From contig NZ_CP060780.1 in assembly GCF_014489495.1 (NCBI RefSeq), forward strand, positions 2,367,001 through 2,431,000: DNA of 64,000 bases. Direction: 5' to 3'. The position numbers and the translations under genes were made by a program. The DNA comes from Sphingomonas daechungensis. GTDB taxonomy: Bacteria > Pseudomonadota > Alphaproteobacteria > Sphingomonadales > Sphingomonadaceae. Below the pieces are notes generated by a model. The model was not told the origin of the DNA and searched no databases. It was given only the letters and a program-made list of their open reading frames with translations. Below are positions 26,993-38,905 of this stretch, one piece after another (the first letter of the stretch is position 1; the number at the start of each line of letters is the position of its first letter).

Positions 26993-28250
26993 GCCGATGC
27001 ATGACCGCCCGGATCGCAAGACCGGCGGCCAAGAGCACAAGGCACCAGAGGTTCGCTTCGAGACCGACGCCGTAAGCTGCGAATAGGACGAACACGAGCG
27101 CGACGCCGACGATCAGCCGGGAACCGGTGTTGGGGTTCGCCTTCCAGGCTGCGAGAGCGCCGACGGCGTAGAGCGGCAGGATCCCCGCTGCCGGCAGCAA
27201 GATGATGAAGGTGAAGAGGCTTGCGGTCGCGCGGCTGCTGTTGGCGAGCAAGAGTAGGATCATCAGGATTGCGACGACGACCTGGGCAGCAACCGGCGTT
27301 CCTGCGCCATGCGTCCTCGCCAGCGAGGCTGGAAGGTCGCCGCGCAAGGCCAGCGAGTAGGTCAATTCCCCGGTGCCGAGGATCAGTCCGTTGAGGCACC
27401 CGAACGCACTCACCGCAATCGTCAGTGCGGCCAGCGATGCGGCGACATTGCCCCACCGGGACACCAGCACATCGGCGTATGGCGCAGGCGAGTTGACGAT
27501 GACGTTCGCTGGCAGGAGCAGCAGGATGGCGGTCCCCGCCGCCATGTAGAGGACGACGACGAAGACCGTCCCACGGAAGATTGCGCGGGGCAGTGTACGC
27601 TCTGCGTCCCGGACCTTGCCCACCGGCGCCGTCGCATTCTCGAACCCCGTGAGCGCGTAGAACGTCAGGGCCGTAGCGGCAGCCACGTTCGCGAAGGTGA
27701 TCGGCGTTGGTGTAAGCTGTTCGAAGGGAACTGGACCTGACCCGCGCTCCGCAAACAGCCAGACCACTGCCAACAGTGGCAGCACCTTGATCGCCACGGT
27801 CAGGATTGACAGGCCGCCTGCTGCGCGAACTCCGAATGCATTCACGATGGTCAGGACGACGACGCAGAGAATGGCCAGCGGCACGACCGACTGACTCGCG
27901 TTGAACGGCGCACCGACGAAGGACAATGCGGCTGCGGCGCCCACTGCCAGCGACGCGCCGGCGACCCAGTTCGAAAACCAGAAAGACCAGGCGACGAGGA
28001 AAGCGACGGTCGGTCCGAACTCGCGCTCGATGTTGGCCTGGATTCCGTCTCCGCCGAGCCGGGATACCTGTGCAAGAGCTAACGCGATGCAAAGGATGCC
28101 GATACCGCTGATCGGCCAGGCCCAAAGGGCATTAGGACCCAGCGGCGCCAGGCTGACCGGGAGCATGAAAATGCCGGCCCCGATGACGGTCCCGACCACC
28201 AGGGCCGACGTCATCCAGATGCCCATTTTGCCTTCGTCGCTGTCTGCCAT
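26922..28250 (-). CDS. APC family amino acid/amine permease
   Basis: 442 residues with about 12 membrane segments. The first helix has the broken-helix motif GTVIGAGIFMLP that binds the substrate amino and carboxyl groups in APC transporters, and TGFENATAPVGKV is typical of helix 6 and the loop after it. It moves an amino acid or amine across the inner membrane. It is 36 bases downstream of a second APC permease on the same strand, so both are probably one transcript. The 3' end overlaps the Rieske oxygenase gene on the other strand. Confidence 0.88.
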   Translation of the reverse strand: MADSDEGKMGIWMTSALVVGTVIGAGIFMLPVSLAPLGPNALWAWPISGIGILCIALALAQVSRLGGDGIQANIEREFGPTVAFLVAWSFWFSNWVAGASLAVGAAAALSFVGAPFNASQSVVPLAILCVVVLTIVNAFGVRAAGGLSILTVAIKVLPLLAVVWLFAERGSGPVPFEQLTPTPITFANVAAATALTFYALTGFENATAPVGKVRDAERTLPRAIFRGTVFVVVLYMAAGTAILLLLPANVIVNSPAPYADVLVSRWGNVAASLAALTIAVSAFGCLNGLILGTGELTYSLALRGDLPASLARTHGAGTPVAAQVVVAILMILLLLANSSRATASLFTFIILLPAAGILPLYAVGALAAWKANPNTGSRLIVGVALVFVLFAAYGVGLEANLWCLVLLAAGLAIRAVMHRLNSRGGSIPLGEAIPAAPPGSSA

Positions 28251-28286
28251 CGTTCTGCTCCCCCGCAGTTTCGATTGACGCGGACG

Positions 28287-29624
28287 CTACAGACGCAGAC
28301 TTTCACTCGCGCTCGGACTTGAGCGCCTCATCAGGAGATAGACAGGAACTCCGGTGGCCAGCAGTGCTGCGCCCCACATGGTCGCTTCGGCACCGGCGCC
28401 ATAGAATGTCCACAAGGCATAGGTGGCGCCGACTAGAGCCGTGAAGGTTACCGCGGCGCCCTTCGCTTTACCCTGCTTGATCAATGCCAGCATCGTCACC
28501 GCGCCGGCGAGATAGAGAACGAGAGTGGCCACCGTCGCCAGAAGGACGATGAAGGAGTAAATCTCGATCATTCCGCCGCTCAGGTTGGTGGCAATCAGGG
28601 CGACGCTCAGCGTGCAGCCGACCAGTTGGGCATAGACCGGCATGCCCTTGTTGTTCACCCGGGCGAAGAAGCGCGGGAACACGCCCCGCTCCGCCAGCAC
28701 GAGCAGGACCTCGGCCTGAAGGAACACCCAGCCGTTCAGGGCGCCGAGCGCGCTGATAGCCGCGAAGGCCGCAATGATCTTCCCCGCCTCCGATCCCCAG
28801 AAACGGCCAATGAGATCGGCGAGCGGTGCGCTCGACTGCGCTGCGATCTCCGACGGCAGAAGCAAGAAGACCGCAAGCGTGACGAGCACATAGACGACGC
28901 CAACGAACAACGTGCCGAACAGGGTCGCGCGAGCGATCGTCCGGCCGGGATCAAGCACACGCCCCGCCGGAATGCATCCGGCCTCGAAGCCCTGCATCGG
29001 CCAGAGAGCCAGAGCTGCGGCCCCCGCGATGGCCGCAATGCTGATGGGTGTTGGAGCGATGTTTGCGGCGGTTGCATCGGATCCGTCCCCGGTGCCAAGC
29101 ACAATCACGGCGACGAAGATTACGGTCAGAAGCGGAATGACCTTGAGGATCGTCGTGACGATCTGGATCGATCCGGACGCCTTGACCCCTCGGAGGGCGA
29201 TTGCTGTCATCATGATGACCATGCCGATGGCGCAGAGCGGCCCTACGGCCGGCCTGGCGAAGAACTCGGGGGCGAACGGCGACAGGTAACTGATGAGGCC
29301 GATGCCGATCCCGGCGTTCGTAACCCATTGCGATATCCAATAAGCCCACATCACGAAGAAGCCCGCCATCGGTCCGAACGCACTGGTGATGTAGTCGTAA
29401 GGCCCGCCGGCCTCCGGCATCAGCCGGGCCAGCGACGCGAACACATAGGCGAGGCACAGCGCGCCGCCGATCGTGATCCCCCAGCCGTAAAGCGCATTCC
29501 AGCCGAACGGTGCGAGCGCGGCCGGGATCAGGAAGATGCCCGTTCCGATGGTGTTGCCGATGACCAGGGCGAGGCAGGTCCAAAGGCCGATCTGGCGCGG
29601 CGGGGCCTTGATCTCGTGAGTCAT
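28287..29624 (-). CDS. APC family permease, AdiC-like
   Basis: 445 residues and about 12 membrane segments. The motif GNTIGTGIFLIPAALAPFG and LMPEAGGPYDYI match the arginine/agmatine antiporter branch (AdiC/ArcD-like); MQGFEAGCIPAGRVLDP marks helix 6 and the following loop. Substrate is not known; basic amino acids or polyamines are plausible. Related to the gene just downstream but clearly diverged, so the pair is not a recent duplication. Divergent from fabD across 70 bases. Confidence 0.88.
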   Translation of the reverse strand: MTHEIKAPPRQIGLWTCLALVIGNTIGTGIFLIPAALAPFGWNALYGWGITIGGALCLAYVFASLARLMPEAGGPYDYITSAFGPMAGFFVMWAYWISQWVTNAGIGIGLISYLSPFAPEFFARPAVGPLCAIGMVIMMTAIALRGVKASGSIQIVTTILKVIPLLTVIFVAVIVLGTGDGSDATAANIAPTPISIAAIAGAAALALWPMQGFEAGCIPAGRVLDPGRTIARATLFGTLFVGVVYVLVTLAVFLLLPSEIAAQSSAPLADLIGRFWGSEAGKIIAAFAAISALGALNGWVFLQAEVLLVLAERGVFPRFFARVNNKGMPVYAQLVGCTLSVALIATNLSGGMIEIYSFIVLLATVATLVLYLAGAVTMLALIKQGKAKGAAVTFTALVGATYALWTFYGAGAEATMWGAALLATGVPVYLLMRRSSPSASESLRL

Positions 29625-29694
29625 CGGGGCACAGGTGTTGCAGCTTCACGGCCCCTGTGCAATCGGCGCTGCCTTCGGTCAGAACGGGGCAGAA

Positions 29695-30632
29695 ATGCGC
29701 GCATTCCTTTTTCCAGGTCAGGGCAGCCAGGCGGTTGGCATGGGCGACGCGCTCGCCGGCGCGAGCAGGGCAGCGCGCGACGTTCTTGAGGAGGTCGACG
29801 AAGCGCTCGGCCAGAACCTTTCGCGGCTGATGCGCGAAGGGCCTGAGGACGAGCTGAAGCTCACCGAGAACGCGCAGCCGGCGATCATGGCGAACTCGAT
29901 GGCGGTGTTCGCGGCACTGACCAAGGAAGGCAGCGTCGATCTTGCGAAGGCGGCGAATTTCGTCGCCGGCACAGCCTCGGAGAATATTCCGCACTCTGTG
30001 CTGCTGGCGCCTTCGATCTTTCGACAACCGCGAAATTGCTCAAGCTGCGCGGCCAGGCGATGCAGCAGGCGGTTCCAGTCGGCCAGGGCGCAATGGCTGC
30101 GCTGCTGGGTGCAGACCTTGAGCTCGCGCGTCGCATTGCGGACGCCGCTGCTCAGGGCGAAGTCTGCACCGTCGCCAACGACAATGACCCGAGCCAGGTC
30201 GTCATCTCCGGTCACAAAGGCGCGATCGACCGGGCGATCGAGATCGCGAAGGAGATGGGTGCCAAGCGTGCCATCGCCCTCCCCGTCTCCGCGCCGTTCC
30301 ATTGCCCATTGATGCAGCCAGCCGCCGACGCGATGCAGGATGCGCTGAGCTATGTGGTGGTGGGCGATCTTGCCGTACCGGTCTTTGCCAACGTCACCGC
30401 GCAGGCTGAAAACGATCCGGACACGATCCGCAACCTTCTGGTCGAGCAGGTCACGGGAATGGTCCGTTGGCGCGAAAGCGTACTCAACATGGGCGAGACC
30501 GGCGTCGTCGAATTCGTGGAGCTCGGCGGGAAGGTGCTTGGCCCGATGGTCAAGCGCATCCTGCCCGATGCCAAGGTGACAAGCGTCGTGTCGATCGAAG
30601 ATATCGAAGCGCTCGCGAAGGAGATTGCATGA
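29695..30632 (+). CDS. fabD: Malonyl-CoA:ACP transacylase FabD, frameshifted
   Basis: About 312 residues. The start MRAFLFPGQGSQAVGMG is the family signature. The active-site GHSLGEYSALCAAG appears once a missing C at about 29969 is restored. The C-terminal part (AVPVGQGAMAALLG, VVISGHKGAIDRAI, PVSAPFHCPLMQPA with catalytic His) is intact. FabD loads malonate on acyl carrier protein for fatty acid synthesis and is normally essential, which argues the frameshift is a sequence error. Stop overlaps the fabG start (ATGA). Confidence 0.93.
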
Positions 30633-31369
30633 TGTTCGACCTGACCGGCATGACCGCGCTGGTGACCGGCGCTTCGGGTGGCCTCGGCAGCTCCATCGCC
30701 AAGGCCCTTTCGGCGCAAGGTGCGCGCCTCGCGGTGTCGGGCAGCAATGTCGAGAAGCTTGAGAGTTTTCGAGCCAGTCTCGGTGGCGATCACGTCGCCC
30801 TACCTTGCAATCTTTCGGACGGCGCGGCGGTCGACCAGCTCGTACCGCAGGCGGTAGAAGCGCTCGGAAAGCTCGACATCCTCGTCAACAATGCCGGCGT
30901 GACCAAAGACAATCTCCTCATGCGGATGAAGGACGAGGAGTTCGAGGACGTGATCCGCATCAACCTCGAAGCAGCGTTCCGCCTGATGCGTGCAGCCGCC
31001 AAGCCGATGATGAAGGCCCGCTTCGGACGGATCATCTCGATCACTTCGGTCGTCGGAGTGACCGGCAACCCGGGTCAGGCAAACTATGTCGCATCCAAGG
31101 CCGGCCTGATCGGAATGACGAAATCCGTGGCCCAGGAACTCGCCAGCCGGGGCATCACCGTGAACGCAATCGCCCCGGGGTTCATGACGTCCGCGATGAC
31201 CGACGCGCTCAACGACCAGCAACGTGAGGGCATCCTGTCTCGCATTCCGTTGGGCGCGATGGGGACGGGTGACGATATCGGCGCCGCAGTGGTCTATCTC
31301 GCGTCCAAGGAAGCCGGATATGTCACGGGCCAGACTCTGAACGTGAACGGCGGGATGGTCATGCTTTGA
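30629..31369 (+). CDS. fabG: 3-oxoacyl-ACP reductase FabG
   Basis: 246 residues, an SDR-type NADPH-dependent reductase. Nucleotide motif TGASGGLG near residue 13, NNAGVTKDN, the catalytic Ser in ISITSVVGVTGN and Tyr-x-x-x-Lys in NYVASKAG; C-terminal TGQTLNVNGGMVML is typical of FabG. Two adjacent ATG codons (30629 and 30632) are possible starts; the first overlaps the fabD stop. It carries out the first reduction of each fatty acid elongation cycle. Confidence 0.95.
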   Translation: MMFDLTGMTALVTGASGGLGSSIAKALSAQGARLAVSGSNVEKLESFRASLGGDHVALPCNLSDGAAVDQLVPQAVEALGKLDILVNNAGVTKDNLLMRMKDEEFEDVIRINLEAAFRLMRAAAKPMMKARFGRIISITSVVGVTGNPGQANYVASKAGLIGMTKSVAQELASRGITVNAIAPGFMTSAMTDALNDQQREGILSRIPLGAMGTGDDIGAAVVYLASKEAGYVTGQTLNVNGGMVML

Positions 31370-31376
31370 TGGACGG

Positions 31377-31399
31377 CGCGGCGAACTGAAATCGCCGCG
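31377..31399. terminator. Hairpin between convergent fabG and glycosyltransferase genes
   Basis: CGCGGCGA at 31377-31384 pairs perfectly with TCGCCGCG at 31392-31399 around ACTGAAA. It fills the 34-base gap between the two convergent stop codons, so it probably ends transcripts from both sides. There is no long T-run on either strand. Confidence 0.6.
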
Positions 31400-31403
31400 A
31401 CGA

Positions 31404-32546
31404 TCAGGGCGGCGCCAGTCCGAGCGGTATCAGTGTCCATTCGCCCACCTGCCGCGCCACCAACGGCGTGAACCAGGCGAACAGCATCAGGCTTTTCTCC
31501 CACGACAAATAACCGTTGGCCCGGCCATGCCTCCACAGCCAGGCCAAAGCGGGGAGAAGCACGACTGCGTCGTAATCCAGCACGTAGGGCGTCGACAGCA
31601 ACGTCGCGGCGCAGACGAGCGCATTGCGTAGATCCGCGTCTGCCTTGCGGCACGTCAGGACGACCACTGCGGTGATTGAAGCGATGGTCGCGGCCAACTG
31701 CACAGCATAGCTCATCGTTAGGCCGCCACCCCACATCCTTACGGTCGCGAAGGGGCTCATGATCTTATGCCAGCCGGTCACGCCCTGCTCGATCACGACT
31801 GCGCGGGTCAGTGGAAGGCTGTCAAAGAAGGCCTGCCAGACGGGCAGCCCCCACACGAGCAGAGTTGCCGCGACCAGAATTGCCGCCGACAGGAAGGCCC
31901 CTGCGATCGCCCGCCAGTTGCGGTCGGCCAAGAGCAGCGCCGGGATGATCAGGGCAAGCTGCGGCTTGTAGATCAGGCAGCCAAAGAGGATCCCAGCAAG
32001 GAACGGTCGCCGGTCCATCAACGCCAGGCCTCCGCCCAGCAGAAGTGCGGTCAGGAAGCCGTTGTGACCATGAGTGAGGCAGATGAGCGCCACTGGCGCG
32101 CCGAGCGTGAGCAACAGCGTCTCCCGGCGTGGCAGCAGCCGCCATATCATCACCGTCAGCGGCGCAAGTGTCGAAATCTGCCAGGCGATCAGCGCCGGCA
32201 CGTACGGAAGCGTCGCCAGCGCCGTGGCAATCAGCAGGAACGGTGGCGGATAATGCCACCCGAACACATCTACCTCCTCGCGTCCGTGAACGGCCCGCTG
32301 AACCGCGAAGTGTTCAGGCCAGGACCAAACGAACGGCGCCTTGCCATCGAGCACCATGCGGCCGGCTGTCCAGACGTTCGAGAAGTCGGTTCCAGGCGGC
32401 CGACCGAGGGCGTCGAGCGTTCCGTCCGCCGTCGCAAAGAGCCAGACAATACAAAGGATTGAGATAGCCAAAGTGACGGTCGAGACGGCGCGCACTCGCT
32501 CCGCCGAAACCACTCGGCCGCTTGCCAGCAATTCCACGCAACGCAA
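31404..32546 (-). CDS. GT87 (DUF2029)-type membrane glycosyltransferase
   Basis: About 380 residues; the first codon in the open frame is TTG at 32546, and later GTG codons are possible starts. About nine to ten membrane segments. PGTDFSNVWTAGRMVLDGKAPF after the first helix is the catalytic loop typical of the GT87/DUF2029 polyprenyl-phosphate sugar transferases, with the acidic residue of TDFSN, and WHYPPPFLLIATAL follows. Family members move mannose or arabinose-type sugars from a lipid carrier. The acceptor here is unknown. It stands alone and is divergent from dnaK. Confidence 0.75.
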   Translation of the reverse strand: MRCVELLASGRVVSAERVRAVSTVTLAISILCIVWLFATADGTLDALGRPPGTDFSNVWTAGRMVLDGKAPFVWSWPEHFAVQRAVHGREEVDVFGWHYPPPFLLIATALATLPYVPALIAWQISTLAPLTVMIWRLLPRRETLLLTLGAPVALICLTHGHNGFLTALLLGGGLALMDRRPFLAGILFGCLIYKPQLALIIPALLLADRNWRAIAGAFLSAAILVAATLLVWGLPVWQAFFDSLPLTRAVVIEQGVTGWHKIMSPFATVRMWGGGLTMSYAVQLAATIASITAVVVLTCRKADADLRNALVCAATLLSTPYVLDYDAVVLLPALAWLWRHGRANGYLSWEKSLMLFAWFTPLVARQVGEWTLIPLGLAPP

Positions 32547-32597
32547 CTCCGGCTCAATACATCCGAAACCGAGCGGCCGATCCTTAGAGGAACAATC

Positions 32598-32625
32598 CTT
32601 GTCGTTCCCTAAACGCCACCTATAT
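32598..32625 (+). promoter_or_regulatory. RpoH (sigma-32) heat-shock promoter of dnaKJ
   Basis: CTTG at 32598-32601, a 17-base spacer, and CCTATAT at 32619-32625. This fits the alphaproteobacterial RpoH consensus (CTTG, 16-18 bases, CYTATNT) exactly. Transcription would start near 32632, giving a leader of about 60 bases before the dnaK ATG at 32694. I see no CIRCE inverted repeat, so control is probably by RpoH alone. Confidence 0.8.
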
Positions 32626-32693
32626 CGCCCTCGAAATCAACATTTCGGCTGCCTGGTTCGGGGCCGAGAGGGCTTTGAAGAGAGGGACTAGAT

Positions 32694-34625
<1,932 letters not shown>

Positions 34626-34680
34626 GGGCGATGCCGGCTGTGACCCAGCCGGCGTCAGCCGCGCGTACCGGGGCGTGTAA

Positions 34681-35791
34681 GTGGTGGATCAGGATTATTA
34701 CGACGTTCTTGGCGTGCAGCGTGGCGCGGACCCTGAGACGATCAAGGCCGCCTATCGCAAGCTCGCCAAGGAGCATCATCCTGATCGCCACAACGGCTGC
34801 GCGGACCGGGAAGCGCATTTCAAGGCGATCAACGAAGCCTATGATTGCCTGAAGGACCCACAAAAGCGCGCCGCCTACGACCGGTTCGGAAAAGCGGCGT
34901 TCCAGAACGGTGGCGGTGGCGATCCGTTCGGGGTGCCGGCGGGTTCGAAAGCTTCTCCGACATCTTCTCGTCGATCTTCGGAGAGTTTGCAGACCGCGCG
35001 GGCGGGCAGCAAAACCCGGCGCGCGGCGCGGACCTTCGCTACGATCTGGAAATGTCGCTGGAGGACGCGTTTGGCGGCACTGAAGCCACGATCTCCATCG
35101 AAGCGATGGCCCAGTGCGAAAACTGCGAGGGCCGCGGCTGCAATTCCGAAGATTGCGCGAGGACCTGCAACACCTGCGGCGGTCACGGCCGGGTTCGTGC
35201 TCAGCAAGGCTTCTTCATGGTCGAGCGGGGCTGCCCCAACTGCCGTGGCAGCGGCCAGGTGATCGCCGATCCGTGCCACAATTGCGAAGGCGAAGGCCGC
35301 GCGCTCAAGCGCCGCAAGCTGACCGTCAACATCCCGGCCGGCGTCGACGAAGGCACTCGCATCCGTGTTGCCGGTGAAGGTGAAGCGGGTGTGCGCAATG
35401 CGCCCGGCGGCGATCTCTACATCTTCGTCCACATGAAGCGCCACCCGGTCTACGCCCGCGAAGGCACAACTTTGATCGCGGAATGCCCGGTGACCTTCAC
35501 GACAGCGGCCCTCGGGGAGCCATCGACCTGCCCGGCATCGACGGCAAGACGATCGAACTCAAGATCCCCGCCGGCATCCAGTCCGGCGAGCAGCTTCGTC
35601 AGCGCGGAGCAGGTATGAGCGTTCTTAACGGACGTGGACGCGGCGATTTGGTCGCGCGCGTGCTGGTCGAGACCCCGACACGGCTCAACTCCAAGCAGAA
35701 GAAGATCCTCGAGGAGTTCCGCGAGACCGAAACCGGCGACGAATGCCCCGCTTCGAAGGGCTTCTTCAGCCGGATCCGCGACATGCTCTAG
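34681..35791 (+). CDS. dnaJ: Chaperone DnaJ (Hsp40), two frameshifts
   Basis: About 371 residues. J domain at the N-terminus with the HPD motif ([10 protein letters not shown]), a Gly/Phe-rich stretch, and the zinc-binding domain with four CxxCxGxG units ([32 protein letters not shown]). Then the C-terminal substrate-binding domains. Frames break at the G runs 34941-34943 ([10 protein letters not shown]) and 35514-35517 (ALGGAIDLPG); each needs one extra G. Start is a GTG at 34681 (a second GTG follows directly). It delivers clients to DnaK and stimulates its ATPase. Ends overlapping the convergent bphP stop. Confidence 0.92.
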
Positions 35792-38363
35792 AGGATTTCG
35801 GGCAACCGCCTCGACAGGATCCCCAAGGTATAGGGCTTCTGAATTACCGGACGGTCGATGAGGCGGTCTGGAAGCCGTGCCTGCTCGCCATAGCCTGTCG
35901 CAAAGAGGAACGGGATTTCCAACGTTGCCAACCGATCGGCAATGGAAAAGCTGGTCGTGTCACCGAGATTGATGTCGAGGACCGCGATGTCCGGCCGCTC
36001 GAGTTCGATCGCCGCGATCGCTCCGGGAACCGTCGCCTCTGTCGCCACCTTCTTCGCACCCAGGCGGCGAAGGACATCCTCGGCGTCGAGTGCGATGATC
36101 AGGCTGTCTTCCACCAGGAGCACGGATTTACCGGCAATCAACTGCGGGTCGAAGTCTGTCGACGTGATTGCAATATCCGGATGCGGAGCGCGGACCCTCG
36201 TCTCGCCATTCTCTTCTGGCTTAACGACATGCTTGGCCGGAATCACGAAACGGGCGCGGAAGCCCTCGGGCGGAAATTGGATCTCCGCGCTTCCGCCCAG
36301 ATCATAGGATACGCTGTGCTGGATGATCGTCGATCCAAACCCCTTTCGGGTTGGTTCGACCACCGGAGGTCCACCGACCTCAACCCAGTCGATGACAAGC
36401 GAGTTCGCTTTGTCGCGCGCCCAGCTCACATTCACGTCACCGTTGTCGCTGAGGCTTCCATACTTGGCGCTGTTGGTGACGAGTTCGTGAATAACGAGCG
36501 CCATCGAAGAATAGGCCTGAGGGTTGAGCTGAGCCGGCTCACCCTCCAGGTGGATGCGCTGCTTCTTGTCGCTGACAAATGCGGCGACTTCCGCATCGAA
36601 TAATGCGCGGAGCGGCGCAGGGCCCCAGCGATCATCAGTGATCTGATTATGTGCTCGCGCAAGGGCATGGATGCGCTGATCAATGGTCTTCGCGAAGTCC
36701 TCGATATTGCCTTCAAGGCCGGGCCGCGACTGGCGGATGAGCCCACGTATCAACGATAGAATGTTCCGAACGCGGTGATTCAGCTCCGCAATCAACAGCT
36801 CCTGCCGCTCGTTTGCCTCACGGCGATGCACGCTGGCCTCGTCGGCCATTCGCAGCACGACCTCGAGCAAGGTTGCCCGAAGTGTCTCAGCCACCCGGAG
36901 CTCCGGCGTCGTGAACTTGTTCGACCGGCCGCGAACCAGCTCCTTCCACTCTTCGAAGCTTTCGCGCGGCGTCAGGCGCGGACCGTTCGGACCGAACTCG
37001 ACCGGCTTGTGCGGGTCGCCGGCCCAGCGCACCGACCGCACCTTTTCCTGCCGGAACAGGACGACATAATCCCTCGGCGACCGGCTGATCGGGATGGCGA
37101 GCATTCCCGCTGCCTGGTCCATGTAGCGCTCGGCGTCGGGCACCAGGTCGCCGATGTGGTCGGTGGCGTAGATCTTTTGCGCGGCGGCGCCGTTCAGCGC
37201 ATTGATGATGTCCGCGAACCCCCGCGTATCGGGGTCGATCCGGCGAACGCGTAATTGCCGTTGAGCCAGATGCCGACGCCGTCGGCCGGGATCGCCTCGT
37301 TCATGATGTCGTTGAGGATCATCGGATCGCCAAGCAGGGACTCGTCCGAGGCGATGATGCTCAGCAGGCGATCGGAGATGTCCCGTGCGCGATGTTCATA
37401 TTCGACCATCGCCTTCCGCTCGCGAGACTCGATCCGCATCGCGAACATCTGGGCGAACAGCTCGGCGACCGAACGCCGCTCGAAGCTGGGGCAGCGCGGG
37501 CTGTAGTGGTGACACGCCACCAAGCCCCACAACTCACCCTCGACGATGATCGAAATCGACATGGACGCGCGCACGCCCATGTTTCGCAGATATTCGATGT
37601 GGATCGGTGAGACGGTTCGGAGGACCGACAATGAGAGGTCGAGCGGCTCCTTGCGCTCGTTGAGCGCAGGCACGATCGGGACCGGCTCGCTGTCGATGTC
37701 GGTGATCACGCGCAGCAAGTTGCGCTTGTAGAGCTCGCGCGCCTGCTTCGGGATGTCGCTGGCCGGGTAATGCAGGCCGAGAAAGCTGCCAATGCCAGGC
37801 TTGGCCGTTTCCGCGACCACCGCACCGGACCCAGTCTCGTCGAACTGGTAGACCATCACCCGGTCGAAGCCTGTCAGGGCGCGGACCTGCCGTGCGCCTT
37901 CGTTGAAGAAACGTTCGATCGTCGGTGCGTTGTCGAGACGCGCGATCATCCCCCGGACGGTACCCGTGGCGTCGCCATAGGCATGATCGCTCGACGGCTC
38001 GCCCTCGATGATGATCAGTCCCTCGATCATATGGACGGCGACGTCGAACAAACGGCTTTCGGGGAATAGGCTGCAGCGGAAGATGCGTTCGGACGCGTCC
38101 GGGCTGCGCAGAAGCGACAGCCGGTTGCGGATGGCGTGGATTGCGTCCGGCGACAGCAGGGTCGATGCCGGCTTGCCGATGACATCCTTCGGCTCGCGGT
38201 CGAAGAAGTCGGCAAAATTCGCGGAGACCCGTGAAACCATCCAGTCGCTGCTCAGTGCAAGCAGGAACCCGATCGGCTGGATCGCTCCGATGAAGTGGAT
38301 CGGTTCCCGGTCGCAATTCGTCAGGTCGACCGCTTGCGACGGGTCAGTCCGGTTGGTGCTCAA
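35788..38363 (-). CDS. bphP: Bacteriophytochrome with HWE histidine kinase and C-terminal receiver, frameshifted
   Basis: About 858 residues. Order: N-terminal PAS with the biliverdin-binding Cys17 (LTNCDREPIHF), GAF with the phytochrome hallmark YPASDIPKQAR (200-210), PHY, then an HWE-type kinase (phospho-acceptor His in ELNHRVRNILSLI; ATPase region with HELVTNSAKYGSLS). A receiver domain follows at the end (SVLLVEDSLIIALD, phospho-acceptor Asp in AVLDINLGD, KPYTLGIL). It senses red/far-red light and signals by phosphorylation. One deletion at about 37231-37234 splits it; restored, GSTP continues DTRGFADIINAL. The first open codon is TTG at 38363. bphO lies 14 bases upstream. The usual IQPHG near the chromophore reads IQPIG. 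Confidence 0.9.
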
Positions 38364-38377
38364 ATTGACGCCCTTGC

Positions 38378-38905
38378 CTACAAATTCTCGAAACAGGCGA
38401 AGGTGTTAAGCGCACTGACCCCGGCCCGATGAAGAACAACGCTGCCGTAGAGATTCCGTTCAAGTTCCGCAACGAAAGCCGCCCAAGACCCCTTGGGTGA
38501 CGGGCTAAGGAAGCTTTTCGGCAGGTGCTCTCCGACATCCTTCCGGAGCACCGCGCCCCCCAGCCGCGAGCCTTCGAGGACGTAGAGTCCGCCCCAGATG
38601 GAGGCTTCGTCAGCGTAGTCCGGAGCGCGTGCGCGAGTTGGCAAGGGCCGGCTCAAAGCGGCGAGATCAGCCCTGAGGGCATCGGAGCGCCGGCGCTGCG
38701 GCCAGTCCTGAAGCAGTCTGGCCGCACCCGCTTTCTCCAGCGCCTCCTCGATCGGAAGGAAGGCGGCCGCCTGCGCCGCCAGAAAATCCGCGTAGGAGCG
38801 GTCATCCGACAGATCGAATGCGGAGAAAAGTGCGTCTACCCGGTCATGGCCGGCCTGGTGATGGAACGCAGATACGAACGCGCGCTCAATCGCTGGCGCC
38901 TCCAA
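38378..38905 (-). CDS. bphO: Biliverdin-producing heme oxygenase (BphO)
   Basis: About 175 residues. AFHHQAGHDRVDALFSAFDL places the proximal heme His, YADFLAAQAAAFLPIEEALEKAG and WGGLYVLEGSRLGGAVLRK (distal Gly helix) match bacterial BphO-type heme oxygenases. It opens heme to biliverdin, the chromophore of the phytochrome encoded directly downstream. The first open codon is a TTG at 38905, inside the purB gene; no ATG lies near, so start choice is uncertain and an unseen indel is possible. Confidence 0.88.
   Translation of the reverse strand: MEAPAIERAFVSAFHHQAGHDRVDALFSAFDLSDDRSYADFLAAQAAAFLPIEEALEKAGAARLLQDWPQRRRSDALRADLAALSRPLPTRARAPDYADEASIWGGLYVLEGSRLGGAVLRKDVGEHLPKSFLSPSPKGSWAAFVAELERNLYGSVVLHRAGVSALNTFACFENL

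Noticed and set aside
29695-30632. Programmed frameshifting in fabD
   Set aside because: No slippery heptamer at the break, and the same deletion pattern occurs in many unrelated genes.
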